Shown here: positions 9,901 through 20,072 of the stretch, one piece after another
Layout: every line of letters begins with the position of its first letter
Position numbering within the stretch: position 1 is the stretch's first letter
NCBI GenBank assembly: GCA_963942565.1
Contig: OZ012688.1
Location: forward strand, 19,278,542 to 19,342,541
Direction of reading: 5' to 3'
Length of the DNA: 64,000 nucleotides
Source: Maea johnstoni
Taxonomy: Eukaryota > Annelida > Polychaeta > Spionida > Magelonidae
The notes under the pieces: model-generated
Database searches by the model: none
What the model saw: the letters and a program-made list of their open reading frames with translations, nothing else
What the model was told of the DNA's origin: nothing
Program-made: the position numbers and the translations under genes

Positions 9901-12900
9901 AAACCAGGGACTTCCATACTAACGGGATAGGAGACAGCTAATAATAGCTCCTACACCAGTCAAGCACTATTGTTATGCAAATGAGCTCTTATCTGTACCC
10001 CACTCATTCCCAGGGGCTCAACCTGGCTCAGCTGGGCATGGGCACTGCTCTACTTATCACCACTTCCTGTGTATACCACAGGGTTGTTTAATTACTTTTT
10101 TCTGGTATGGGGAATGTAGAAGAGCTCTTTAAGTATATTCCATGGTTAAACAGGTCCATAACATCAGACAGGATGCAGTGACAAAACCTGATACTTTCCT
10201 GCCTCATTGTATTGTCTTAATCTACTGCTGTGGATTGCCTTTACTGTCAGAGCCGCACCTCTCAGGGGCAATACAGGATACACGTCTGATTGCAATCCCT
10301 AGGTCTGGCTTCTGATCAATAGGAACATCCCTGTCTGGAGCCCGAGCTATGAGTACAGGATATCAACCCAATAAACACATGCCACACTTCTTTTGTTTCT
10401 CATTAATGTCTATAAAGGAAGTCGGAAGATTTAAAGGGACTATGAGTAGATAATAAACCTCTCACCCTCTGGCAATGTTACCCACTCAAGACTGAAAGAA
10501 ATTCTCTGGCAAAAGAGGGAATATACCACATCTATTGTTCAGTTTTTTAAAAAAATGTTTCATCTCTGTTGAGTTTAATGTTTATTCAAATTATTTGAAT
10601 TAAAGGGCTAGAATGCTAATTTACCTATTTCAATACAAAGATATGAATAACCACATACACACATTACTCAGTGCTTTTACCTTTTGAGGAGGTTTATTTT
10701 TAAAGGAAATGATGCAAAAACCATAACAGATTAACTGTAACCCTGGCATATTGAAACTCATCTCAGAGTACTGAGCTAGAGCCATCCAATGAATGGCAAC
10801 ATCACAGGGTTTAGAGGGTTTTCAACCTTAGACATTAACTGTATGCAGTATTAATAAAGCACCCTTAGAGTTGTGTTTATAGTATTTACAGATGCAAAAT
10901 CTGTACCTAATCTGTACCTAATTACACTCAAGAATCTAGAGATACACCTTGTCATATGATTATACTGCTGTAAGTTACCTTTTGGGGTAGGGCTTTCAAC
11001 TAGCCCTCAATAGCACATGTCACCTTCAAGTGTCAGACCATTTGGCCTATTAAAAGTAGCAAATTAGTCAAGTCGGACAAAGATACAACAATTAATGAAT
11101 AGAAGAAACATAGGTCTCTCTCTGGAGCTATATTCCTTAGGGTAATGAGAACTTGAAATTAAAAAATATATACTTTTATCCATCAATACACCATTCAGAA
11201 AACAAAATGGCTGAACAAACAAAACCATTGCATTGTTACCAGAATGGGCTCAGAAAAATTTTCAAAACATGAATTTATGTTTTTAAACAGTACCTTAAAA
11301 TACGCTCTCGGATTGGATTGATTCCTTTTTTATTATATCTGCTGGTTTATACCAACAAAGAGTTGTTGGTTTCTGAGCTCAATAAGTACAAATGAGGAGC
11401 GAATTTGGAGAATCAGAAGTTCATTCTACAACCCATCACGTGTAGAGCAGGCGATCTTCCGAGCTCAGTCCACTTACATCAAACATTCGTTAATTGCAAT
11501 TATATTTACTAGTATTGAATTGATTAAGGTATTCAAACGGTACTCACCTTCATGTCCGCAAGTGCCAAATGTCAGGAAAGGGTAAATCCATTGATTATGC
11601 AGTGATTGCACTGCTGCTATAATCACAGACCACCATCACACTCACAGCAGTATCATGGCAGTTTCAAATCTCGCGCGAAATCTCGCGGAGGTTGGAGATC
11701 TGGCGTGACCGCTCGCCTCTCTATTGTAAGCCAATAGGGGCGCAAATACGTTGCCTATCCCCTTAACCTATATATATCTCTGATGAAACAATGATAAAAA
11801 ACTGAGAAATCACTGAAACCATGGCACATGGGTACTCATCTGAGAGTATTCCGCAAGGGCTTTCAAATGAATACCAACATGATAGGTTTTCAAAAATCAT
11901 TGCATCCTTGTGCTTTGCACGAAAGTAGCCTTAGCATTAGTAGGACGATTTTTGCAATGATCTTTGTTCAAATTTACAGTTTGGCCATGGTATTATTTTA
12001 ACCCTTACACTGCTGGAGGCTAATTCTACCGATATGAAATAATTCAAAAAACTTTTAAAAAATCACCGTAACCCTGGCAAATGGGTACTCATCTGAAAGT
12101 ACTCAATGAGAGCTTTCCAATGAGTACCAACGTGACAGGGTTTAGATGTTTTTCAAAGATTTTTGCGTTCTTGTGCTTTGGGCAAATGTAGCCTCAGCAT
12201 TGGAAGGGTTAATGGGCCCTCTAATTCTCAGCATGTGAAATGTGGAGAGGCGTTGAAGTCTATGACTCAAATCTTAAAACAGCATATTCCGTTGTTGTCA
12301 TTCCAGATGCTGCATTGTATAATCGATATGGTTGACAAAACCAAGAGGGCGCTGAACGTTCTCCAGGAGCGGAGTACGCGGGACCGCGAGGAGCTACAGA
12401 TGTGGATGAGGCGCCACGCGGAGGGCCTCGACCAGGACATGAAGAAACGCACCAGCGAGCTCATGGCCACCACGCTCCGGCAGACGGAGGACCGCGTCAC
12501 CGAGGTCAAGAGACGAGCAGGTACGGATGATTGAAATTTCGTTTTTCGGCACCTTTTCCATATCCAGGAAACAGGATGTGTAAATCAGTCTTGTAGTCGT
12601 GTTTTATGTCCGGGCCGTCCATGCATTTAGTGCAGGAAGTGAATGTTGGCGCTGAATGCAATTACCTCAGAGGGGTAAATACAGACTGCACAAGGATTAA
12701 TCTTAATGGTCACTTCATTTTTTCATCCGAAAAGTTAGTACCAAAAACATATAACTTTAGGTTAGTGTATATCTAAGTTGTAAATAACACTGCATCTGGC
12801 AAAATATGGCTTAAGAATTTTTCAAAATTTTGCTGATAAATGTTATTTCTTATTTCGTATTGCATTAAAACATGCATTCTGTACTTTAATACAAGTTTTA

Positions 12901-13618
12901 GATTCTATATTATTTTAATTTTCTCTTCCAGAGGAGGCAGTGAATGAAGTGAAGAGGCAGGCTGTTGCCGAGCTACAGAAGGCGGTGGCGGCCGCGGAGT
13001 CGAAGGCCAGCGAACTCGTCACGGCGGAGAAGGCCAAGATGGAGCGGGCGATCTCAGAGGCGCGGAGTCAGGCAAAAGAGGAAGTGATGACCACGATCGG
13101 ACAACAGGAGGAGTCCAGTGAGGTAAGAGGAATAATGATGACGATGATGATGATGATAAAGATGATGATGATGATGATAAAGATGATGATGATGATGATG
13201 ACAACCTTGATTTTAAGGGGTAAAAAGTGAAGTATGCTGCTGGGTTAAAAATAATGATAATGATAATATGGAACATTTTGATGATGATAACCTTGATTTT
13301 AAGGGGTAAAAAGTGAAGTATGCTGCTGGGTTAATAATAATGATAATGATAATATGGAACATTTTGATGATGATGATGATAACCTTGATTTTAAGGGGTA
13401 AAAAGTGAAGTATGCTGCTGGGTTAATAATAATGATAATGATAATATGGATCATCTTGATGATGATGATGATGATGATGAGGACAACCTTGGTTTTAAGG
13501 GGTAAAAAGTGAAGTATGCTGCTGGGTTAATGATGATGAAGATGATAAAATGATAAAAAAAGATATGATCATGATGATCATGGTAATGATGATAATAATG
13601 AAAATATTGATCATCTTG

Positions 13619-13650
<32 letters not shown>

Positions 13651-14227
13651 AATAAAGAAAATTCTTTTAATGGTGATGGTGGTCATGAAAATTCTTGAAA
13701 ATTTCATGCCATATCTGTCAGAAATTGTGATGCATTAGATTTGTGATTTTGGGTTGCTTATTCGTTTTCTATTTGCTTTTCAAGGGTGTTAACTATAGTA
13801 TGTCTTGTTCGTTTTCCAGAGCTGTTGGAACTGTGGTCGCAAAGCCAGTGAAACATGCAGCGGCTGCAACGTTGCGCGTTACTGCGGCTCCTACTGTCAG
13901 CACAAAGACTGGGAGAACCACCACCACGTCTGCGGCAGCACGGCCGTGGCGCAGGGTCGCCAGAGCTCCGAGGCCAAGACAGCGCCCCCTGCCACCACAG
14001 AAATCCCCGCAGTCCCCGCTGCGACGACAACGGCGTCGTCCGCGCCAGTGGCACCGGTCAGCAGCGCCGCCTCGGCCGTAGCCGCCGCCAGCAGCCCGCT
14101 CTCGGTCACTAGTCCAGCAAACTCTCTCACCTCCGTCTCCCTCTCAGGATCACGATCTAGCACCCCTGCGGAGACGATGGCTGCCGCCACGTCGAAACCG
14201 GAAACAGCCGCCACCACGGCCCGCTGA
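6573..14227 (+). CDS. RUNX1T1: ETO/MTG family corepressor gene (eight exons, 5' end missing)
   Basis: This is an ETO/MTG (RUNX1T1, CBFA2T2, CBFA2T3, Drosophila nervy) nuclear corepressor, which bridges DNA-bound factors such as E proteins to NCoR/SMRT-HDAC complexes. Joined exons: 6573-6928, 7575-7664, 8139-8317, 8648-8913, 9399-9478, 12307-12520, 12932-13122, 13820-14227. All junctions use GT-AG and keep phase; the sum is 1784 bases plus one base from a missing exon. Counting from Met of MPDSPE there are 588 residues: TAFH/NHR1 ~70-172, a KRR basic patch 197-199, an Arg/Glu-rich helix 264-287, NHR2 ~312-352, NHR3 coiled coil 390-453, MYND finger 455-491 and a Ser/Thr/Ala/Pro tail. Vertebrate members are 567-604 residues, so it is near full length. 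Being an invertebrate copy, it is probably the single ancestor-like member and not RUNX1T1 in the strict sense. Introns are rich in minisatellites and MITEs. Confidence 0.95.
6968..7290. repeat. intronic tandem repeat, ~3-4 units
   Basis: Diverged ~90-110-bp units each contain AAATTGTCATTCGGATT, an ATTTATGAAACTT block and GAAAATATTTGAAG. It starts 40 bp after the exon A donor but does not include exon sequence. Confidence 0.75.
7575..7664 (+). CDS. RUNX1T1: ETO exon B: TAFH middle
   Basis: Thirty codons in phase 0, with acceptor TTTCAG and donor GTGAGT. It codes [20 protein letters not shown] then [10 protein letters not shown], almost identical to the vertebrate TAFH segment that forms the groove contacting E-protein activation domains. 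Confidence 0.96.
7760..8138 (+). repeat. tandem copies of an acceptor/exon-start segment
   Basis: Upstream of exon C, a segment reading TTTGATCTTTCCAG is repeated. AG-like sites lie at 7769-7770 (decayed to TG), 7895-7896, 8014-8015, 8077-8078 and the real one at 8137-8138. After 7896 and 8078 the sequence still resembles the start of exon C (about 19-21 of 33 bases match by eye). The purely intronic parts of the units match better. This looks like a boundary-spanning minisatellite on the acceptor side. Confidence 0.6.
8139..8317 (+). CDS. RUNX1T1: ETO exon C: TAFH end and basic patch
   Basis: Starts in phase 0 after CCTTCCAG; the GTAACT donor follows 8317, leaving two bases of a codon. It codes [19 protein letters not shown], the last TAFH helices, then a linker ending [10 protein letters not shown], which matches vertebrate NENGKRRTPDR. 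The KRR patch is a possible nuclear localisation signal. Confidence 0.95.
8436..8515. repeat. 40-bp tandem duplication
   Basis: Two adjacent copies of ACTCAGCAAAACAAA...TTTATTTGA in the intron after exon C. Confidence 0.75.
8648..8913 (+). CDS. RUNX1T1: ETO exon D: poly-Ser and Arg/Glu helix
   Basis: The acceptor is a tandem NAGNAG (CAGCAG, 8645-8650), so the exon may start at 8648 or 8651, adding or dropping one Ser without changing frame. It codes a short Ser run, RPKENG (vertebrate TKENG), a His/Pro/Asn-rich linker and a charged helix of REREREME-type repeats. The donor GTAAGT begins at 8914. This linker is the least conserved part; the sequence is clearly open and phase-matched to its neighbours. 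Confidence 0.88.
9399..9478 (+). CDS. RUNX1T1: ETO exon E: start of NHR2
   Basis: Acceptor TTTTTTCAG, donor GTAAGA. The two leading bases complete an Asn codon, followed by [19 protein letters not shown] and DWKHVET, which aligns to vertebrate EEWKHLDH at the start of the NHR2 helix. Confidence 0.92.
9479..9740. other. intron E, proximal part
   Basis: AT-rich intron start without recognised repeats; an open frame reads through from exon E but has no homology. Confidence 0.6.
9741..9863 (+). repeat. intronic duplicate carrying an empty MITE site
   Basis: Matches 11950-12275 in the same intron (GGCCATGGTATTATTTTAA, GGGCCCTCTAATTCTCAGC, GTCTATGACTCAAATCT). Here a single TTAA (9789-9792) occupies the place where the other copy holds a family-1 MITE at 11998-12212. 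It is therefore a paralogous empty site. Confidence 0.85.
9864..10712. other. intron E, unique part
   Basis: Begins with TAACCCTTTAGCGGCTGG, reminiscent of a TTAA-MITE end, but no opposite end was found. The rest has no feature I can support. Confidence 0.5.
10713..10850 (-). mobile_element. TTAA-MITE family 1 fragment
   Basis: Retains the GTAACCCTGGCATAT, CTCATCTCAGAGTACTGAG and AACATCACAGGGTTTAGA blocks; both termini are lost. Confidence 0.65.
11781..11946 (-). mobile_element. TTAA-MITE family 1 fragment
   Basis: Contains the CATGGGTACTCATCTGAGAG and GAATACCAACATGATAGG blocks and ends in GTAGCCTTAGCATTAG. Left end eroded. Confidence 0.75.
11950..12275 (+). repeat. intronic duplicate carrying a filled MITE site
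   Basis: Second copy of the 9741-9863 segment, split at its TTAA by the MITE at 11998-12212. It ends about 30 bp before exon F, so the duplicated segment originally lay next to an exon boundary. Confidence 0.85.
11998..12212 (-). mobile_element. TTAA-MITE family 1 with proven target duplication
   Basis: 215 bp including both TTAA copies. The ends are CCCTTACACTGCTGGAGGCTA and, on the other strand, CCCTTCCAATGCTGAGGCTA. The paralogous segment at 9741-9863 has one TTAA and no insert, which fixes the element borders exactly. This makes it the best reference copy of the family in the window. Confidence 0.93.
12307..12520 (+). CDS. RUNX1T1: ETO exon F: NHR2 core
   Basis: Phase 0 start after CATTCCAG; the GTACGG donor leaves one base. 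It codes [20 protein letters not shown] then [10 protein letters not shown] and QMWMRR, aligned to the vertebrate NHR2 tetramerisation helix (LLNCIMDMVEKTRRSL...DREELNYWIRR). The heptad hydrophobics are kept. The remainder is a charged helical linker ending EVKRRA. Confidence 0.95.
12521..12931. other. intron F
   Basis: AT-rich intron; no repeat or conserved block recognised. Confidence 0.6.
12932..13122 (+). CDS. RUNX1T1: ETO exon G: NHR3 coiled coil
   Basis: Acceptor TCTTCCAG; two bases complete Glu. It codes [19 protein letters not shown] and continues through [17 protein letters not shown] to GQQEESSE, matching the vertebrate NHR3 ([20 protein letters not shown]). Donor GTAAGA. NHR3 is a coiled coil that helps corepressor contacts. 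Confidence 0.95.
13123..13700. repeat. GAT microsatellite with four 85-110-bp units
   Basis: GAT runs start within 15 bp of the exon G donor. A TTGATTTTAAGGGGTAAAAA / GTGAAGTATGCTGCTGGGTTA block recurs four times (about 13207, 13291, 13386, 13491), separated by GAT/AAT runs of varying length. It is a compound minisatellite in the last intron. Confidence 0.9.
13820..14227 (+). CDS. RUNX1T1: ETO exon H: MYND finger and tail, stop
   Basis: Starts in phase 0 after [25 protein letters not shown] opens the MYND finger. In residues counted from MPDSPE, the zinc ligands are C455, C458, C466, C469, C475, C479, H487 and C491, the canonical set. MYND binds NCoR/SMRT. The last ~95 residues are Ser/Thr/Ala/Pro-rich and end PETAATTAR, similar in kind to the vertebrate tail ending in ETTPR. 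TGA stop at 14225-14227. The exon is markedly GC-rich compared with the introns. Confidence 0.96.
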   Translation, partial: SCWNCGRKASETCSGCNVARYCGSYCQHKDWENHHHVCGSTAVAQGRQSSEAKTAPPATTEIPAVPAATTTASSAPVAPVSSAASAVAAASSPLSVTSPANSLTSVSLSGSRSSTPAETMAAATSKPETAATTAR

Positions 14228-15410
14228 GGAGAAAATCTCAACACCAACTACTCATAGTGCGATAGTGTGAGAGGTGGCAAAACATACCCTGTTATGGCAA
14301 GTTAAAAAACTGATAGGGCAAGTGAAAAAAATCATGCCTGCATGATAGGACAAGTAAACAAACTCATGGCTGATAGGACTATTAACAGCAAGCAAATTAT
14401 TCAGTCGTAAAATGTCACTGTCGGTGGAGATCGGAAAACAGTCACTCTTTACCATGTTCCCAAATCTATGAGATTGACATAGATCACTTCTTGATGTCGT
14501 GTCCATCGCTTATGAAGCCACAGGTCAAGGTCAAGGTCATGGTGTGACCCTTCACCTTCAAGGTCAAAGGTCACTCTAGATCTGCTGTTTTCCTAACCTC
14601 TGTCTTTCACCAGTGGAGAGCCAGTTGCCACCCTCTCCATCACCTAGCAACAAGCATCACCTTGGTAATCAATGTCCATGACTACTACAAGAAAAGAAAC
14701 TGCTTTCATCTCAAGGTTTTGACTACACACTACGAAAACAGAAACTCTACGATGTGCGGTGAAATTCTGAAGTAACTTCATACAAAGTATGGGACACATT
14801 CAGCAAAGGATTACTTGGATATAGGAAGAACTGGGACTTCTAAATCTATTGCTGGAAAAAATCCAAGACTTTTAAGGGAAACAGTGTTAGGTGTGTGACG
14901 TGGACAAGATATGTCTCTATTTGAGAAAAAGAAATGGGTAAAAAGGTGCAACTTTGTCATTGCCATGGCAACAGGATTCTATTGGTGGTTACTAAGGGTA
15001 TGTCGTTTCCATAGTGATTTCATAAAGTCAACACAAAGTGGCTGGATTTGCGATTGTTGACAATGAAGAGTAAGACATTGTGTAAGGCTGTGGTGGATAC
15101 CTGAAGGGTGTATGAGACTATCAGATGATACCCTTTTACAATATGTCCACCTTGTGCAATACTACTATGGCAGAACTGGTCACCAAGTTGATACTATAAA
15201 CATTTTAGGGTACTGGTGCATTTCAAGGACTCCTCAAAGCCCAACCCAAGGGTTGGGTTGCAATGATCTGAAACTTACATGTAGCTAGAACTTGGAACAT
15301 TTTCTGGTGCGGAAAACTCTCGGGGGTACGTAGGGCTAGAGAGTACAACTGGTGTATAATATGCTATGAATACCAAGCGGAGAGTCAAATTGTGCCATCT
15401 GAAATAAATA
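14228..15410 (+). other. ETO 3' UTR, extent uncertain
   Basis: Directly follows the stop, is low in repeats and has no competing gene. An AATAAA at 15403-15408 is a possible poly(A) signal; another good-looking one lies far away at 20351-20356. The true end cannot be set from sequence alone. Confidence 0.5.
14522..14573 (+). promoter_or_regulatory. nuclear-receptor half-site cluster
   Basis: Three contiguous AGGTCA half-sites (14522-14539) are followed by an inverted TGACCC, then a perfect DR1 AGGTCAAAGGTCA (14561-14573). Three TCAAGGTCA extended half-sites (the ERR/NR5A type) are included. It lies about 300 bp after the ETO stop codon. A simple-repeat origin is possible for the first part. 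Confidence 0.45.
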
Positions 15411-16250
15411 TATGGGACTGATTCAAGCCTGGAGTCTACCGCTGGTCTGGCAAGCTTCTGCTCTAAGGGCGCCCTTATATGGTCTGATAAATTTGCAAAT
15501 GGTATGGAAAGAATTATACGAATGCTGAAAGAAGCCATTGATAATCTTTATAACAGAGTAAAACTCCTCCACTAAAATTATCTGAAGTAATAATATGATT
15601 CAGAAATATTGTCTGAAAATTCCAGATTAACTTGCAATACTGGGGTGAGTTGTCATCAACCTGAAATTTCATCGTAAAATAGTTTATAAAATTTGGATTG
15701 AAACTGGATCTTGTAAGTCAGTCGGTAATTGCATTGGCATTTGCAGCTTTTTTCTACCAATAGTAAAAATTTAAAGCATTCTGATGAACTATCCTGCACA
15801 TTGTTCGCAAATGTGTAAGACTCATATGAGCACGCGCTCTTAGCTTTAAAGCTGACCTGCTAATGTAAATCCAGAGGATGTAAATTGGGCAGGTCCGCTT
15901 TAAGGGTTTAAAAATCGTAGACTCCTGGATGGTGTGTACATGTTAATATGATGAAAAGGTCCCTGCTATTTGATGATATTCCACTCACATCCGGAGTATA
16001 TGAATGGTCTGACGCATGTGGAAATATCTTGATAACAAAGCAATATTTTGAAAAATATTTGACTAAAAGTTGTTGTTCCGAATGAATTGAACAATCAATC
16101 TTCAAATGTTTTTCTGATACTACTCTATTTTAAAAGTTATGCTCAGAGTTGTCAGACCATGTGTGCACTCCAGATGCAAAAGGGATACTGGTGTAATGGA
16201 GTGACTACTAGAGACATGGAAAGGAGGGATATGCTACAATGCTACCTCAA
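15411..16250. other. no gene seen
   Basis: AT-rich 3' flanking DNA. The part near 15930-16200 resembles 18900-19075 in a few words (GACCATGTGTGCACTCC / GACCATGTGTACACTCC), suggesting an old dispersed repeat. Confidence 0.45.
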
Positions 16251-16418
16251 TGTTACACTGGTGCCGCCTTCTTGAGGTACAGTTTGGGGACATGGTAGAG
16301 CTACTATGTTACACTGGTGCCGCCTTCTTGAGGTACAGTTTGGGGACATGGTAGAGCTACTATGTTACACTGGTGCCGCCTTCTTGAGGTACAGTTTGGG
16401 GACATGGTAGAGCTACTA
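16251..16418. repeat. 56-bp tandem repeat, three copies
   Basis: Copies start at 16251, 16307 and 16363 with TGTTACACTGGTGCCGCC and contain CTTGAGGTACAGTTTGGGG. They are nearly identical, so the array is young. Confidence 0.95.
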
Positions 16419-16616
16419 TTTCAAGGAAAATTCTAAGGCTATCACATTCTATTGATGTGGCAGTGAAAAGGGTCTTGAAGGAAGACTTAGAGACTACTTT
16501 TTCTTGATTATAATCAGGAACTCAGCCGGTCAATGATTACAATTGATAAAAAGAATCTCCTCACAAAAATGAACTTTCTCTGAAGCAGGTTACTGCGTCC
16601 GATATCTCTAAAAGGG

Positions 16617-16775
16617 CATGTGAGAAAGTTGCCAGTGACTTGGGGTTAGGCAGTGTTTTTTTGCCAGGTACTCCAATTTCCTCCACTACTCACAACTGGC
16701 TTGTCACGACTTGGCCGCTATAATGCAGTAAAAGTGATGAAGATCGGAATTCCAAATTCAAATACCTCTTATCAT
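16617..16775 (+). mobile_element. SINE-like body, 3' part
   Basis: GGCATGTGAGAAAGTTGCCA, a GTACTCCAATTTCCTCC block and an ACAACTGGCTTGTCACGA block match the second half of the copy at 53205-53400, where a tRNA-type B box precedes them. The tRNA head is missing here. Confidence 0.65.
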
Positions 16776-17419
16776 TGGTTTTTAATATATATTGAAATCC
16801 CTTCACAAAAATGAATTTTCTTGGAAGTAGGTCACTGGGTCACCCATCATGGCACACTTATGGATTCTGTAGAAATTCTTTGAGGCTTGTGTCGCATCCC
16901 TCCATTCCATGTCTCAGTAGTGTCTATGTAGAGATAGCGGGTAGTTGTCTCGTTGTCACCCTCTGTTGCAGTATAGTGATGTAACATACTAACCTAACCA
17001 CACACTCGCTAGATAGTAGACTGCTGGCTAGTGGACCATTCTAACCACACGTCACCCCAAAAAGCAAGAGTGATGTCTCATAGAGGTTTAAGATGATATA
17101 CAAGCAAGCATGGAATGACAATTGTAATGAGAATGACTTCAACTAGTATTTAACTCATTCTTCTTACTAATTATCTGCAAAGCTCTCCCCCTTATCGAGG
17201 TGAACAGGATGAATGAATTTGATTGGTCGATTATGATTATTAATTTTTGTCGTCATTTAACTGTGTGGGTTGGAAGAGAATCTCAATTCAAAATCTTAAG
17301 TTTATTTTTTGGGCAATCTAGGTTGCCATTGTTGCCTTCATTTAAAGGTGTGGCCAGATGGAGTGCATGTCATTGATATTTTTTTCAGTTGCTTAAAAAA
17401 CTTCCTTCGGATCCTGATA
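16776..17419. other. no gene seen
   Basis: Intergenic AT-rich DNA; nothing recognised. Confidence 0.5.
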
Positions 17420-17421
17420 TA

Positions 17422-18224
17422 CTGTATAACGGGTATATTTCCCGGGACTTTTATTTCCCGAAAAATGATGTTTTCTACTTTTTCCCGTTTTTTAATTTCC
17501 CGTCCTGCACATGGCTGCACTGATATTAAATTTACCGAAAGTGTGTGTTTTCGCTTCTGAATCTATTAGTGCAGACGAATGTTGTATGCACTGAATGTGC
17601 CGTGGTGTGCAGAACAACAAAGCCATGATAGCTCAATTGAGCTGACATGGCTGGTACTATTGTTCTGCGCATTAATAGCAATTAGAGCAGCATAAATCCA
17701 AGTCGGACCGGTTCGTGGGCAAGTTGAGAAACTTTGTGAGTACTGCAAACAGTACTAGAATACACTCAAATTATCAGTCCGCCTGAATTTATCCATTGAG
17801 GACCGGTTCGTGGGTAGGTTGGCAACTGTCTGTGAGAGACTGTGAGTACTGCAAACATGAGGCATAATCCCCAAACCTGCCAAGGCCGGTATAAATAAAC
17901 GTCACAAAAAGCATGGCAAGTTCGTTGGATGGAAAACGTAAACGGAGATGGGAGTTATTTCATAATAATTCATATATAAATAATTACATTTTCATTCAGT
18001 TCAAAGATTCATTTATTTACAAAAAACTAGTTTATATAACGTAACAAATTCATATCTTAACACACACTGAGAATTCAGACTCAGACACATCGTCATCTGC
18101 GAACATCGTCTGCCACACCATAGCAACAAAAATGATTAAAGATAACGTTTTTATTGTTCCCGTCTCAAACCCATTCGGTAAATTCGGGAAGATTAAGCAC
18201 ACGTTAACATTACCCTTTATACAG
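17422..18224. mobile_element. TA-flanked DNA transposon, non-autonomous (803 bp)
   Basis: Both ends are flanked by TA and form terminal inverted repeats (CTGTATAACGGGTA left; CTGTATAAAGGGTA read inward from the right). There is no transposase. Inside is a hairpin centred on AGCTCAATTGAGCT with wider arms (AGAACAACA / TATTGTTCT), and two copies of a GGACCGGTTCGTGGG block. A fragment of its right end, inverted, is at 42561-42628. The TA target suggests the Tc1/mariner group, but that is only a guess. Confidence 0.7.
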
Positions 18225-18488
18225 TATTTCATTTTTTATTGTCCTGATGAACTTTGCTTTGTTGACAAGGAAGTGGAATAATAGTTATAGTTATTTAGCT
18301 TGCTCCATGGTTGGGTATGCCCTTATATGGGAAATCATTTGAGACTCTCTTGATTCTGGCAAGTCACTGGTTTTGTGATCCCCCAAAAAATGATTATTTA
18401 TCAGAATACAAACAACTTCTTTCCTTCAGATATCTTATTCTGACTTCCTTTTTGTTTTTGGTGAAGTTATTTTTATAAGTAGGAGAGC

Positions 18489-18857
18489 ATGGAGATGATA
18501 CCCTATAGGGGCAATTCTGAGTATGAACCCATGCAGATAATACCTTATAAGGGCATTTCTGAGTATGAACCCATGCAGATAATACCTTATAAGGGCATTT
18601 CTGAGTATGAACCCATGCAGATAATACTTTATAAGGGCACTTCTGAGTATGAACCCATGCAGATAATACCTTATAAGGGCACTTCTGAGTATGAACCCAT
18701 GCAGATAATACCTTATAAGGGCACTTCTGAGTATGAACCCATGCAGATGATACCTTATAAGGGCATTTCTGAGTATGAACCCATGCAGATAATACCTTAT
18801 AAGGGCATTTTTGAGTATGAACCCATGCAGATGAAACCTTATAAGGGTAATTCTTAG
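18489..18857. repeat. 42-bp minisatellite, ~8.8 copies
   Basis: The unit GAGTATGAACCCATGCAGAT plus AATACCTTATAAGGGCATTT repeats every 42 bp. Because 42 is a multiple of three, frames stay open on both strands (14-residue period, YEPMQIIPYKG on +). Differences between copies are mostly amino-acid changing, which argues against a selected protein. Confidence 0.93.
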
Positions 18858-19860
18858 GATAAACCAATTTTCATCCATAGTAACAAAATAGTTGACAGAT
18901 TTGACCATAAAAGATCATATAGAGTACAACTTCAAAGGTATTTGCAGGGGAATTGTCAAAATATCCAGAAACAACAGTTTTCAGAAAATTATTTCTCAAA
19001 TTTTTGCTTCATTATCAGGATATTTCCACACCTACCAGACCATGTGTACACTCCATATGTTAATGGGTTAATTCATAAATCTGTAATTGGATTTCCTATT
19101 CAAACAATCAATTCTAAGAATTATCATGATATTTTACTTGTTTCCCACTGTTTCTGTTTGGTCGAAGAGGCCATAAATCTCCATTCTTATTACCATGACA
19201 ACGTGTAGATATTTTTTTGAAAAGTTGGTCCTGGTGAATGGGATGGCAGCGGAATGGAAGTCTAGCAAAAGCCATCAAAAGTGGAAATGCGTACATTAAT
19301 ATATAATTATATATAAACCGAGGAATATGCAAAATGAAATATATTGGTGTTTCTTGATGACTGTGCACTGTGAAATATACAGTAAACTTTATGTGAATGA
19401 TTGCATTTTGAGCATTTGTTCATGAAATGTACATGGAAAAATCACACAAAAACCATACTCTGTTGGTATTTCTCAAGTACTTGGAATGGGTATTAGAATT
19501 ACATGATTCAATCAATCGGTATTGATGTTTATTCAGTCAAAAGACTAGTACACACAAAAAAAAACAAATTGAGATCTTTTCTTTGGTTTGCTAAATCTCT
19601 TGAACATTGATTTCAATGTTGATTTATATATTTGCTGCGCAATGTGAAACCAAGGGAAAAGGGTAACCGTATACTCAGAATAGTTTCTACTTGACCCTTA
19701 CCAAATATAACTGGGACTTCCCAGGGAATTCCAGGATTTTCCAAAGGAAATCCTTGAAATTCCGTGGAAATCCAAACCTTATCTAACATAGATTAAGTTT
19801 CTACTTTAACAGGAGACATTGGTATAAGTAGGCAGGTATGGATATTAAACAAAGTAATTA
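18858..19860. other. no gene seen
   Basis: AT-rich intergenic DNA; an old repeat shared with 15930-16200 may occupy 18900-19075. Confidence 0.45.
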
Positions 19861-20072
19861 TTAACCATTCTGCTGCCGAGGTTACTTTCATACAATGCAC
19901 AAAAAGGCAAAAAATTATGAAAATCATCTTAACCCTGTCATATTGGTATTCATTTGAAAGCTCCCATTGGGTACTTTCAGATGAGTACCAATTTGCTATG
20001 GTTTCAGTCATTTCTTAGCTTTTTGTCATCGTTTCATGTTGACCAAATTAGCAACCAGCAGCAAAAGGTTAA
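19861..20072 (+). mobile_element. TTAA-MITE family 1
   Basis: TTAA at both ends; left CCATTCTGCTGCCGAGGTTA, right TTAGCAACCAGCAGCAAAAGG. Interior blocks as in the family consensus. Confidence 0.82.

Noticed and set aside
16251-16418. CRISPR-like regular repeats, also at 18489-18857 and 47725-49060
   Set aside because: Contiguous minisatellites without unique spacers, in animal DNA with introns.
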